Shown: piece after piece, positions 16,966 to 24,234 of the stretch
Layout of the letters: each line of letters begins with the position of its first letter
Numbering within the stretch: the stretch's first letter is position 1
Origin: SHLQ01 sp964451305
GTDB taxonomy: Bacteria; Actinomycetota; Acidimicrobiia; Acidimicrobiales; SHLQ01
DNA length: 64,000 nt
Assembly: GCA_964451305.1 (NCBI GenBank)
Contig: CAYVHV010000006.1
Span: 57,215 to 121,214 of the forward strand
Direction: 5' to 3'
Program-made: the position numbers and the translations under genes
The notes under the pieces: model-generated
Seen by the model: the letters and a program-made list of their open reading frames with translations, nothing else
Database searches by the model: none
Told to the model about the DNA's origin: nothing

Positions 16966-17124
16966 CACCCGCGCACATTCATACCAATGTATTGGGCCCC
17001 ATCAGGTTGGCTCGGGTACGACCTGTCCGGATCACCGGACTGGGATGAAGTCGCCGAGCTCGTCGAAGACTCCTTTCGCCTCACCGCAAACAAAACCCAG
17101 ATCACAGCTCTCGACGAGCGCTAA
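16966..17124 (+). pseudogene. C-terminal fragment of a YjbR/MmcQ-like protein
   Basis: In a different frame from the preceding acyltransferase piece, codons from 16966 read HPRTFIPMYWAPSGWLGYDL, then SGSPDWDEVAELVEDSFRL up to TAA at 17122-17124. This matches the C-terminal end of YjbR/MmcQ family proteins (pattern P-x-Y-x-G-x-x-GW-G...DWDEVAELVEDAYR). The N-terminal two thirds are missing, so the two genes are joined by a deletion-like junction near 16960-16970. Confidence 0.6.
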
Positions 17125-17221
17125 CGGCGAATTTTCTCCGATCATCACAGGCGAGTCTCGCCGCCGGTGAGCGCCCAAATCGTCCATGTCACGATCGAGG
17201 CGGCTCGCCCGTCGAGATTGT

Positions 17222-17540
17222 ATGGAAACGAAACAGCCAGCTCGAGAACCCGCCGATGTTGCGATCATCGGAGGTGGTCTCGCCGGCCTGACCGCAGCAT
17301 CGACTGTGGCCGCCGGCGGATGTCGTCCGATCGTCTACGAACGTCGGCGCGATATCGGAGGGGACGCTCGCAGCACGTCTAGTGAGGGCTTCATCTTCAA
17401 TCAGGGGCCGCACGCGCTCTACCGGGGTGGGCCTGCGGAACGAATCCTGAGAGAGCTTGGTGTGAAGCTGCGCGGCGGCGTGCCACCGGTGAAGGGCCGA
17501 ATGGTTCTAGAGGGGGAGATGCATATCGCTCCTAACGATG
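17222..17540 (+). pseudogene. Truncated FAD/NAD(P)-binding oxidoreductase N-terminal part
   Basis: About 105 codons from ATG 17222: the nucleotide-binding motif VAIIGGGLAGLTAAS, YERRRDIGGDARS and FNQGPHALYRGGPAERILRELGV are typical of phytoene-desaturase/amine-oxidase-like flavoproteins of 400 or more residues. Homology ends at about 17535 (HIAPND). After that the frame reads through basic, unstructured residues to 17764. It is therefore a 5' fragment joined to unrelated sequence. Confidence 0.65.
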
Positions 17541-17723
17541 GAACTTCATCTCGTCCAGGCGAACGGTCAGTTCGCTGCCTATATGACCAACCATGGCGAG
17601 CCATACATGCTGCTGGTGTCGAACTGGGTCGACGGCATGGTGGTGGCGTCGTACGGCGTACGCAACGCCGAGAAGCTCGCGGGATTTCACAAGGCATGGA
17701 AGGACGCCATGACTTCGCAGTAG
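17538..17723 (+). pseudogene. Unidentified C-terminal gene fragment
   Basis: In another frame from the flavoprotein piece, codons to TAG 17721-17723 read ...AAYMTNHGEPYMLLVSNWVD, then GMVVASYGVRNAEKLAGFHKAWKDAM. This looks like the end of a folded protein (alternating hydrophobic strands then a helix). Codon use is normal for the window. I do not recognise the family. It may start at ATG 17538 as a 61-residue protein, but the setting favours a fragment. Confidence 0.45.
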
Positions 17724-17749
17724 CTGAAAGGATGCAGGGCACTAGGTCC

Positions 17750-17804
17750 TGTCGGTGTGGCTAACGCAGCTACGACCAGCCCGCTGAACCGAGGCGATAG
17801 CCAA
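17750..17804. repeat. Left copy of 55-bp sequence flanking the assembly gap
   Basis: Identical to 17905-17959. Exactly 55 bp up to the first N. It encodes, on the minus strand, the last residues of the response regulator. Such a duplication is what two contig ends sharing a k-mer-length overlap would give. Confidence 0.9.
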
Positions 17805-17904
17805 NNNNNNNNNNNNNNNNNNNNNNNNNNNNNNNNNNNNNNNNNNNNNNNNNNNNNNNNNNNNNNNNNNNNNNNNNNNNNNNNNNNNNNNNNNNNNNNN
17901 NNNN
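17805..17904. other. Scaffold gap of 100 N
   Basis: Exactly 100 N, the conventional placeholder for a gap of unknown size. Because the flanks overlap by 55 bp, the true gap may be zero or negative. Confidence 0.97.
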
Positions 17905-17959
17905 TGTCGGTGTGGCTAACGCAGCTACGACCAGCCCGCTGAACCGAGGCGATAGCCAA
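17905..17959. repeat. Right copy of 55-bp sequence flanking the assembly gap
   Basis: Identical to 17750-17804, and contains the 3' end of the response-regulator gene. Confidence 0.9.
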
Positions 17960-18617
17960 CCGAGCGGATCGTTGAGATGAGGTTTGCGTGTTCTTCGCCG
18001 AGCTTCGAACGGAGGCGTCGGATATGGACATCGACGGTTCGTGCGCCGCCGTAGTAGTCGTAGCCCCAGACTTCGCTGAGAAGAATCTCCCGGCTAAACA
18101 CCTTGCCGGGGCTCGCAGCGAGGAAACGGAGTAGTTCGTATTCCATGTAGGTGAGGTCGAGCGAGCGCCCGTCGACCATTGCCTGATAGGTCTCGACGTT
18201 GAGGCTCAGCGGGCCGAAGCTGATGATCGTGTCGTCACCATCGTCGGTGCGGCGGAGCATGTGTTCGAGCCGCGCTTCGAGCTCGGCGGGATGGAACGGC
18301 GTCAAGCAGAAGTCATCGAAGAGATCGGTGTTGTCGGAGAGCTCGGGGAGGGCTTCGGCCGACGTCAACATGAGCGTCGCCGTTTCGTCTTCGCCTCGCG
18401 ACCGAAGCCACTCGGCGATGCGAAACGCTTCTACAGGATTGCCATCGACGGTGATGATCGCGCCCGACCAACCGGCGGCTGGTTCGAGGGTCTCCGCATT
18501 CGATGCGTCGCTCACCGCCTTCCAGGCAATGTTGAGCTGATCGAGAACCTTGGTGAGTGCAGACCCCATTGGAGTGGGGTAGATGAGCACGGTTTGAGAA
18601 GAGTGTTTGGGAGGCAC
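17925..18617 (-). CDS. glnR: GlnR-like orphan OmpR-family response regulator
   Basis: A 230-residue regulator with a degenerate receiver (1-115) and an OmpR-type winged helix (~130-225: LTYMEYELLRFLAASPGKVF, LLSEVWGYDYYGGARTVDVH, IRRLRSKLG, STIRSVGYRLG). The DNA-binding part is very close to actinobacterial GlnR. The receiver lacks the acidic pair at the end of strand 1 (VLIYPTP), and the conserved Lys is replaced by Thr (CLTPF). One Asp remains at about the phosphorylation site (ITVDG). GlnR is a phosphorylation-independent master regulator of nitrogen genes. Here it lies 7 bp downstream of a glutamine synthetase gene on the same strand, suggesting a glnA-glnR operon. Its 3' end abuts the assembly gap. 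Confidence 0.8.
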   Translation of the reverse strand: MPPKHSSQTVLIYPTPMGSALTKVLDQLNIAWKAVSDASNAETLEPAAGWSGAIITVDGNPVEAFRIAEWLRSRGEDETATLMLTSAEALPELSDNTDLFDDFCLTPFHPAELEARLEHMLRRTDDGDDTIISFGPLSLNVETYQAMVDGRSLDLTYMEYELLRFLAASPGKVFSREILLSEVWGYDYYGGARTVDVHIRRLRSKLGEEHANLISTIRSVGYRLGSAGWS

Positions 18618-18624
18618 CGTTAGA

Positions 18625-19947
18625 TCACCACTGGCTCAGGTAGCGGTTGAGTTCGAATGGGGTGACGCTTCGGGAGTACTCGGCCCATTCAGCGCGTCGG
18701 TTGCGGAGGAACCACTCGAAGATGTGTTCACCGAGCGCTTCGCGAACGAGTTCGGATTGTTCCATCTCTTCGAGCGCCTCATCGAGTGAACGCGGCAGGT
18801 TTGGAACGCCCGCCTGCGCTGCTTCGCGGCGATCGAACAAGTTGACCTTCGTCTCGGCTTCGAGTTCGTACTCTTCCTCGATGCCCTTCATGCCAGCGGC
18901 GAGGATGAGCGAGTATGCGAGGTATGGGTTGCTGGCCGGGTCTGGTGCACGATATTCAATGCGGGTCGCACCGGGTTTGTTTGCCTTGGTTACCGGGACT
19001 CGGACGAGGGTGCTTTGGTTGTTGCGTGCCCAGGACACGTAGCGAGGTGCTTCGAGCCCGTCGTTGAGACGCTTATAGCTATTGATGAGCTGGTTGGTGA
19101 CCGCGGTGATCTCACGAGCGTGGCGCAGTGTTCCGGCCATGAATTGGCGTGCGATCGTGCTGAGCCCATATTCGTTGGACTCGTCAAAGAACGCATTTTC
19201 GCCATCACGCCACAGCGACATGTGCGTGTGCATGCCCGAACCTTGGACACCGTCGAGGGGCTTCGGCATAAATGTCGCGTGCACTCCACGCTCTTGGGCG
19301 ACCTTCTTGACGACGAGTCGGAAGGTCATGATCGAGTCGGCCATCGCAAGAGCTTCGGTGTACTGCAGGTCGATCTCGTGCTGGCTGGGAGCATCTTCGT
19401 GAAAGCTGTACTCGACCGGGATCGATAGTGCTTCGAGCATGTGCAGCGTCGATTTGCGTAGATCGCTCGCAACGTCGGCGGTGGTCAGATCAAAGTACGA
19501 GGCCGTATCGAGCGGTTCGACGTTGTTCGGATCGTCGGTCGCGAAATAGAAGAACTCGATCTCGGGTGCGATGAAGAATGTGAAACCAGCGTCGTGAGCC
19601 TTTGTGAGGTTGCGTCGCAGGACCTGGCGTGGATCGCCGGCGAAGGGTGAACCGTCGAGTTGCTCGATATTGCAGAACACCATCGCCGAGGGTTCGCTCG
19701 CGGCCCACGGCAAGAGCTCGAACGTGCGAGCATCGGGCCGCGCGAGGACGTCGCTTTCTTGGACGCGACTGAAGCCATCGATCGATGACCCATCGAACTG
19801 GAGGCCCTCTTCGAAGACTTTCTCGAGCTCTGCCGGCGAGATAGCAACCGACTTGTGTTGTCCGAGCACATCGGTGAACCACAGTCGAACGAGGCGTACT
19901 CCGCGTTCTTCGATGGTGCGAAGCACATACTTTTCCTGAGGTTGCAT
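18625..19947 (-). CDS. glnA: Glutamine synthetase type I (GlnA2-like)
   Basis: A 440-residue GS-I enzyme condensing glutamate and ammonia with ATP. Conserved parts: WFTDVLGQHKSVAI, the FDGSSIDGF loop, PEIEFF (metal ligand), HEDAPSQHEIDL, GSGMHTHMSL, NSYKRL and RIEYRAPD. It is closer in pattern to mycobacterial GlnA2 (similar length, YVSWARNNQS) than to GlnA1. The region where adenylylated enzymes carry the NLY-D-LPPEE tyrosine reads VNLFDRREAAQAGVPNLPRS, so control by adenylylation is unlikely. The start at 19947 (MQPQEKYVLRTIEERG) fits the family. Its promoter lies in the 226-bp region shared with glnII. Confidence 0.92.
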   Translation of the reverse strand: MQPQEKYVLRTIEERGVRLVRLWFTDVLGQHKSVAISPAELEKVFEEGLQFDGSSIDGFSRVQESDVLARPDARTFELLPWAASEPSAMVFCNIEQLDGSPFAGDPRQVLRRNLTKAHDAGFTFFIAPEIEFFYFATDDPNNVEPLDTASYFDLTTADVASDLRKSTLHMLEALSIPVEYSFHEDAPSQHEIDLQYTEALAMADSIMTFRLVVKKVAQERGVHATFMPKPLDGVQGSGMHTHMSLWRDGENAFFDESNEYGLSTIARQFMAGTLRHAREITAVTNQLINSYKRLNDGLEAPRYVSWARNNQSTLVRVPVTKANKPGATRIEYRAPDPASNPYLAYSLILAAGMKGIEEEYELEAETKVNLFDRREAAQAGVPNLPRSLDEALEEMEQSELVREALGEHIFEWFLRNRRAEWAEYSRSVTPFELNRYLSQW

Positions 19948-20003
19948 CCTCTAATGGTCGCAGGTGCGGAATGGAACCGCTACTTCACGATTCGTTTGAA
20001 CCG

Positions 20004-20035
20004 GTGAAATCCGCGCGGTTTCACACTGCGTTAAC
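20004..20035. promoter_or_regulatory. Candidate GlnR-type site between glnA and glnII
   Basis: GTGAAA (20004-20009) and GTTTCAC (20018-20024) form an inverted pair and GTTAAC (20030-20035) follows. Read on the minus strand this is GTTAAC-n5-GTGAAAC, near the GTnAC/GAAAC half-site pattern of actinobacterial GlnR boxes. It sits in the divergent glnA/glnII promoter region. The half-site spacing is not the canonical 6 bp, so the call is tentative. Confidence 0.35.
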
Positions 20036-20173
20036 AGTCCGACTGTATTCATAGCGCTGGTCGCGAGTACGGTTTCCTTTGGTTCTCTGCGACCGCCATT
20101 GCCGTCGGCGCAGAAACTTGAGACGCAAAGCGTGTCCACGCCCATGCATGGGGCCTAACCAAGGAGTTCTCGG

Positions 20174-21184
20174 ATGGTTTACCGAGCCGAATACATTTGG
20201 ATCGACGGCAACGAGCCGACCAAAGAGGTCCGATCCAAGACCAAGATCTTGCAGGATGGTGACGAGCCAGGAATTTGGGGCTACGACGGCTCCAGCACCA
20301 ACCAGGCAACAGGCGACAAGAGCGACATCGTGCTCAAGCCTGTCGCTCAGTTCCCGGATCCAATCCGCGGTGGCAATGACATCCTCGTCATGTGCGAGTC
20401 GCTCTTCGTCGACATGTCGCCAATCCCAACCAACACTCGTGCGCTCGCTCGTGCTGCCGAAGATAAGTACGGCGACCAAGAGCCATGGTTCGGTCTTGAG
20501 CAGGAATACACCCTGCTCGATCCTGAGACCAAGTGGCCCTACGGCTTCCCTCCAGGCGGTTTCCCTGGACCCCAAGGTCCGTACTACTGCGGCGTCGGAG
20601 CACTCCGTATTGCTGGCCGCGACCTCGTCGAGCTCCACACCAAGTGGTGCATTGATGCAGGCCTGAAGATTTCTGGAACCAACGCCGAGGTCATGCCTGG
20701 CCAGTGGGAATTCCAGATCGGTCCAGCCGGCACAACCGAGGTTGGCGATCACCTCTGGGTTGCTCGTTACTTGTTGTATCGGGCAGGCGAGGAGTTCAAC
20801 ATCGAGGTATCCATCGACGCAAAGCCAATGAAGGGCGATTGGAACGGTGCAGGTATGCACACGAACTTCTCGACCAAGGCAATGCGCGAAGGCTACGACG
20901 CAATCATCGCTGCTGCTGAAGCAATGGGTGCCCCTGGTGTCCCAGAGAAGCACCTCGCCGGCTACGGCATTGGTATCGAGGAGCGCCTCACCGGCGATCA
21001 CGAGACCCAGCGCTTCGACGAGTTCAGCTACGGCGTTTCCGACCGCGGTGCATCGATTCGTATCCCTTGGCAGGTCGAGCAAGACCAGAAGGGCTACATC
21101 GAGGATCGTCGTCCAAACGCAAATGCTGACCCATACGTGGTCGCTGGCTTGATGACCGACACGATCGGCTCAGCACTCGCCTAA
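20174..21184 (+). CDS. glnII: Glutamine synthetase type II (eukaryotic-type)
   Basis: A 336-residue GS-II enzyme, the short octameric/decameric type known from eukaryotes and from some actinobacteria and rhizobia. Visible signatures: IWGYDGSSTNQA, FGLEQEYTLLD, GPYYCGVGALRIAGRD, GTNAEVMPGQWEFQIGP, KPMKGDWNGAGMHTNFSTK and DRRPNANADPY. AAGGAG lies 8 bp before the ATG. Codon use is somewhat richer in A/T-ending codons (for example gca, cca) than its neighbours, as is often seen in highly expressed or acquired genes. Together with the divergent GlnA it gives two unrelated enzymes for ammonia assimilation, probably under GlnR control. Confidence 0.95.
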   Translation: MVYRAEYIWIDGNEPTKEVRSKTKILQDGDEPGIWGYDGSSTNQATGDKSDIVLKPVAQFPDPIRGGNDILVMCESLFVDMSPIPTNTRALARAAEDKYGDQEPWFGLEQEYTLLDPETKWPYGFPPGGFPGPQGPYYCGVGALRIAGRDLVELHTKWCIDAGLKISGTNAEVMPGQWEFQIGPAGTTEVGDHLWVARYLLYRAGEEFNIEVSIDAKPMKGDWNGAGMHTNFSTKAMREGYDAIIAAAEAMGAPGVPEKHLAGYGIGIEERLTGDHETQRFDEFSYGVSDRGASIRIPWQVEQDQKGYIEDRRPNANADPYVVAGLMTDTIGSALA

Positions 21185-21224
21185 GGCCTAGTGCCCTCGG
21201 GCATAACAGTTAAAACGTAGGAAG

Positions 21225-21250
21225 GAGCTCGCTTCGGTGGGCTCTTTTCT
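21225..21250 (+). terminator. Rho-independent terminator after glnII
   Basis: GAGCTCGC-TTCG-GTGGGCTC, 8-bp stem with two G-T wobbles and a stable TTCG tetraloop, followed by TTTTCTTCGTTTTC. Confidence 0.85.
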
Positions 21251-21301
21251 TCGTTTTCTTATCGCTCGTTGCGTCCGAGGGCGATCGCGTAGGATCGGCA
21301 T

Positions 21302-21742
21302 ATGGATCTCAAACCGCTCACCTTGACCGAGGGACTCGACTTCGCATCGGGGATTCCGCTCGGCACGATCATCACGATCCGCAAGGATGGCCGCCCGCAG
21401 TCCTCTGACGTGCACCATGGAGTCATTGATGGGACGATCGTCTTTTCGGTGCGTCCCGATCGGGCGAAGGTCCCCAACATCGAGCGAGATGAGCGGGTGG
21501 TCTACCACGTATCGCACGAAGGCAGCTATCTGAGTTTCGATGGCACGGCGGTGGTCAGCCCGGTCGCCACAGAGACACATGGGCCAGCAATGGACACGCT
21601 CATCGATGCCTTTCGAGCAGTGGCCAAGAATGAACACCCGGATTGGGATGAGTTCCGAGAGGCGATGGTCCGCGAACGACGGCGCGCGGTTATCGTGACT
21701 CCCGCCAAGGTCGTCGGCCTGATCAACCCCGTGTGGGGCTAG
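21302..21742 (+). CDS. PPOX-class (F420/FMN split-barrel) protein
   Basis: A 146-residue split beta-barrel protein of the pyridoxamine-phosphate-oxidase-like superfamily. N-terminal strands GTIITIRKDGRPQSSDVHHGVIDGTIVFSVR, the charged turn RAKVPNIERDERVVYHV and the late VREEE-like helix RERRRAVIVTP fit F420-dependent actinobacterial members. Such proteins reduce small molecules with F420H2 or bind flavin. The substrate cannot be inferred. It stands alone after the glnII terminator. Confidence 0.75.
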   Translation: MDLKPLTLTEGLDFASGIPLGTIITIRKDGRPQSSDVHHGVIDGTIVFSVRPDRAKVPNIERDERVVYHVSHEGSYLSFDGTAVVSPVATETHGPAMDTLIDAFRAVAKNEHPDWDEFREAMVRERRRAVIVTPAKVVGLINPVWG

Positions 21743-21787
21743 CGCGAATCGAGAGAGTCGGCGGTAGCCAGCGCGTAGGGTGAGTTG

Positions 21788-22498
21788 ATGTCCGCCGAAT
21801 CGTCTGCTGATCCCGACGCGTCGGCGCCTCGCTTGAGTGTTGTGGATTTCGCCACGATGGCGATCACGTTCTTCTCGCTCGGGGTCACGCTGCAGGTGCT
21901 GCTGATCGACGTCGGTACGTCATCACTTCGCGCCTTCGTGGCGTCTTCGGTGATCTTCTCGGCCACCTCACAATTCGCCTATCTCGCGGTGCGCGAAGCA
22001 GGTGGGGGCGAGTTAGCGGCGATTATCGCTGGTGTGATCGTCGCGACGCGGTTCGGGATCTTGGCCGTGTCGCTGGTGCCCCGGCTGCCCACTGGTGCTC
22101 TTCGTCGAACGCTCGCAGCGGTCAATGCCTTCGACCCAAACGTCGCCATTGCCGTTCAACAAGCCACACCCGAAGATGTCGAGCGAGAGTTCTGGCGCAC
22201 AACGGCAGGGATGATGATCGGCTGGTTCACCGGCGTAGCTGTTGGGACGTTCCTGGGTGATGTGCTCGGCGATACGTCGAGGCTCGGTCTCGATGCGGTG
22301 TTTCCCGCAGCGCTTCTCGCCATCATCGGTAACCTGCTCCGAACAAGGGATGGGCGAACCGCAGGAATTGCCGGTGGACTCTTGTGCCTCGTCCTACTTC
22401 CGGTCGTGCCTGCCGGCCTGCCGATCATCCTCAGCGTCGGTGGCGTCGCTGTTGCAATTGCACTTTCGAAGCAGCGAACGAACGAGCGGCCAGAATGA
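21788..22498 (+). CDS. azlC: AzlC-family branched-chain amino acid exporter, large subunit
   Basis: A 236-residue membrane protein of the AzlC family with about six or seven helices. The family pattern is visible in AITFFSLGVTLQVLL, SSVIFSATSQFAYLAVREAGG (usually SS.I.AGA.Q) and RFGILAVSLVP. It pairs with the small AzlD subunit encoded by the overlapping next gene to export branched-chain amino acids or related compounds. ATG 21788 is used. A TTG immediately upstream is equally in frame. Confidence 0.8.
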   Translation: MSAESSADPDASAPRLSVVDFATMAITFFSLGVTLQVLLIDVGTSSLRAFVASSVIFSATSQFAYLAVREAGGGELAAIIAGVIVATRFGILAVSLVPRLPTGALRRTLAAVNAFDPNVAIAVQQATPEDVEREFWRTTAGMMIGWFTGVAVGTFLGDVLGDTSRLGLDAVFPAALLAIIGNLLRTRDGRTAGIAGGLLCLVLLPVVPAGLPIILSVGGVAVAIALSKQRTNERPE

Positions 22499-22803
22499 CC
22501 ACTCTCTCGATTATTGCGCTCACCATCGCCGTGTGGGGCCAGCGTCTCATCGGCGGCTTTGTGATCGGCCCATCACTCGAATCTCGACCCACGCTCGCAA
22601 AGGCGGCGAGTCTGATTCCGGCCGCTGTGGTCATGGCGGTCATCGTGCAGCTGACCGTTGCGAACGGTCGCACGCTCGTCGCGGACGAACGACTCGCCGG
22701 TGTCCTCGTGGCCGGTGTGCTCGTTTGGCGACGGGCACCGTTTCTTTTGGTTGTACTCAGCGCTGCGGTGACGACGGCGATTCTTCGTTCGTTTGGGGGG
22801 TAG
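22495..22803 (+). CDS. azlD: AzlD-family transporter small subunit
   Basis: A 102-residue membrane protein with three or four helices (ALTIAVWGQRLIGGFV, IPAAVVMAVIVQLTV, APFLLVVLSAAVTTAIL), the size and topology of AzlD. Start ATG 22495 overlaps the azlC stop (ATGA), showing translational coupling. Acts with AzlC. Confidence 0.78.
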   Translation: MTTLSIIALTIAVWGQRLIGGFVIGPSLESRPTLAKAASLIPAAVVMAVIVQLTVANGRTLVADERLAGVLVAGVLVWRRAPFLLVVLSAAVTTAILRSFGG

Positions 22804-22823
22804 CCCGCCGGTTCGCTTGGAAA

Positions 22824-22884
22824 TAGGGGAATCCCATTTCCCCTAGGACCCCCATTACCCCCGAAAAACCCTAGGGATCCCCCC
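22824..22884. promoter_or_regulatory. Hairpin plus G-quadruplex-forming tract upstream of the cyclase gene
   Basis: Hairpin TAGGGGAA (22824-22831)/TTCCCCTA (22838-22845). Then C-runs of 4, 5, 5, 3 and 6 at 22840-22843, 22849-22853, 22858-22862, 22869-22871 and 22879-22884, with spacers of 5, 4, 6 and 7 nt. The minus strand meets the usual G3+N1-7 quadruplex rule. It lies 78 bp before the cyclase ATG. Function unknown. Confidence 0.6.
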
Positions 22885-22961
22885 GATGGCCCGTTTGCGC
22901 GGCCCGCGTACGTTGATATTCACACCGCACGCAGACGAGCACCGGAAAGGGGGAATCGAAG

Positions 22962-23534
22962 ATGAAGACCGCACTACGCAGCACACTCAATACCGCAGCC
23001 AACACGAACGATTCCTCCACGGGCACCCAGCGCTTAACCGGCCGGGTTGTTGTGTTCAATGACCTCGTCGACTCGACGCCATTGCTCGTCGAGTTGGGTG
23101 ACGAGGCCTACACCGAGCTCCTCGATCAGCTCGACGACGCTCGCATTGCTCTGCTCGACGCCCATGATGGACGCCTGGCCAGCCTGGCCGGCGACGGTGC
23201 GTTGATGATCTTCTCGACGACGGACGATGCGATCGCTTTCGCGATCGAGTTCAACGAGCTTTGCAACGATCTCGGCATCATGTCTCGCACGGGCGTGCAC
23301 CTCGGTGACGTGATGCAACGTCGCAACGGTGACTTGGCTGGACTCACGGTTCACGCCGCTGCCCGGATCGAATCGACCGCACCCGTTGGAGGCGTACTGG
23401 TATCTGCCGACGCCGCCGAGCGTTCCAGCGCACAATTCGTCTCCTGGGGTTGGGCGGAGTTGAAGGGCATCCCCGGAGCCACGCAGCTGATGGAGTTGGT
23501 CGCGACGGCACCCGACATGCGCCTCGCTGCATGA
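22962..23534 (+). CDS. Class III adenylate/guanylate cyclase-domain protein
   Basis: A 190-residue soluble protein consisting of one class III cyclase domain. The first metal-binding motif reads VVFNDLVDSTPLL, the second segment LAGDGALMIFST, then RTGVHLGDV and LTVHAAARIESTA. The first metal Asp is present, and the second position (the usual GD in FLGDG) is LAGDG. The transition-state Arg position falls at HAAARI. It has no membrane or sensor domain. AAAGGGGG precedes the ATG by about 10 bp. It could make cAMP in the cytosol or be a catalytically weak partner; substrate specificity is not decided here. Confidence 0.82.
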   Translation: MKTALRSTLNTAANTNDSSTGTQRLTGRVVVFNDLVDSTPLLVELGDEAYTELLDQLDDARIALLDAHDGRLASLAGDGALMIFSTTDDAIAFAIEFNELCNDLGIMSRTGVHLGDVMQRRNGDLAGLTVHAAARIESTAPVGGVLVSADAAERSSAQFVSWGWAELKGIPGATQLMELVATAPDMRLAA

Positions 23535-23553
23535 GCGACCAGGCGACCGAAGA

Positions 23554-23949
23554 TCAGCCCATCGTGTTTGCATGGATGACCGTGATCCGGATCGTCACCC
23601 GTGCATCTTTTGGATCGACGTAGTCCCAATCGTCGACACCGAGATACTTCTTTGCCATCGCGTAGATGAGCGTGTGGTCGGGGTCGTCCTCGATCGATGC
23701 GGTGCCTCGGAGCTCGACATGTCGGTAGCGGTCACCGCGGTGTTCACATGCGCTCAATGCAACCGCCGCGTTCGCTTTGAGGTTCGTGACCTTCTGCCGT
23801 CTCTTCAACATGGAGATGACCACCGTTCCGTCATCGTCGAGGCCCGCCCAAACCGGACTTGACTGTGGCTCACCCGACGGACCGATTGTCGCTACATGCC
23901 AGATGACGGGACGTTCGAGGAGATCGATGTGGCTAGCCGGAATCGTCAT
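23554..23949 (-). CDS. PPOX-class F420-dependent protein (Rv1155-like)
   Basis: A 131-residue split-barrel protein. IWHVATIGPSGEPQSSPVWAG, then GLDDDGTVVISMLKRRQKVTNL and the ELRGTASIEDD strand are hallmarks of the TIGR03618-type F420-binding PPOX family (mycobacterial Rv1155 group). The RRQKVTNL segment contacts the cofactor in relatives. Probably uses F420. Substrate unknown. Convergent with the cyclase gene, 19 bp between stops. Confidence 0.82.
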   Translation of the reverse strand: MTIPASHIDLLERPVIWHVATIGPSGEPQSSPVWAGLDDDGTVVISMLKRRQKVTNLKANAAVALSACEHRGDRYRHVELRGTASIEDDPDHTLIYAMAKKYLGVDDWDYVDPKDARVTIRITVIHANTMG

Positions 23950-24019
23950 GGTTGGAACGCTAGGCGCGCCGTCCGCATCGGCACTCAGCCGGAACCGATG
24001 GGCTTGCTACACTTCCGAC

Positions 24020-24220
24020 ATGTCCTCAGAACTCGCCACTCGCCGACAAATCGTCGTGATGTTTCTGATCGGGCTGTCGTTTCTCGTCATCGAATGGATC
24101 TTCGAGCTTCCCAACCCGGTCGAGTTCGGGCTGACGGTTGTCGGGGTAACCCTGATCATCAATCCGCTTTTTTCGAATTGGTTGGCGAAACGTCGAGCCG
24201 CCAAGGCAACGCTCGAGTAG
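24020..24220 (+). CDS. Small two-helix membrane protein
   Basis: A 66-residue protein with two hydrophobic segments (IVVMFLIGLSFLVIEWIF and FGLTVVGVTLIINPLF), a charged N-terminus and a basic C-terminal tail (LAKRRAAKATLE). Codon composition matches the window. No family recognised. It lies divergent from the PPOX gene and convergent with the homocysteine methyltransferase. Confidence 0.55.
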   Translation: MSSELATRRQIVVMFLIGLSFLVIEWIFELPNPVEFGLTVVGVTLIINPLFSNWLAKRRAAKATLE

Positions 24221-24234
24221 CTCTCGCCGCAATC

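Noticed and set aside
17805..17904. N stretch as sign of a mobile element or deleted island
   Set aside because: Exactly 100 N with overlapping flanks is an assembly placeholder.
20021..21082. Long minus-strand reading frame (353 codons) opposite glnII
   Set aside because: Antisense shadow of a certain gene; no family features, unnatural residue composition.
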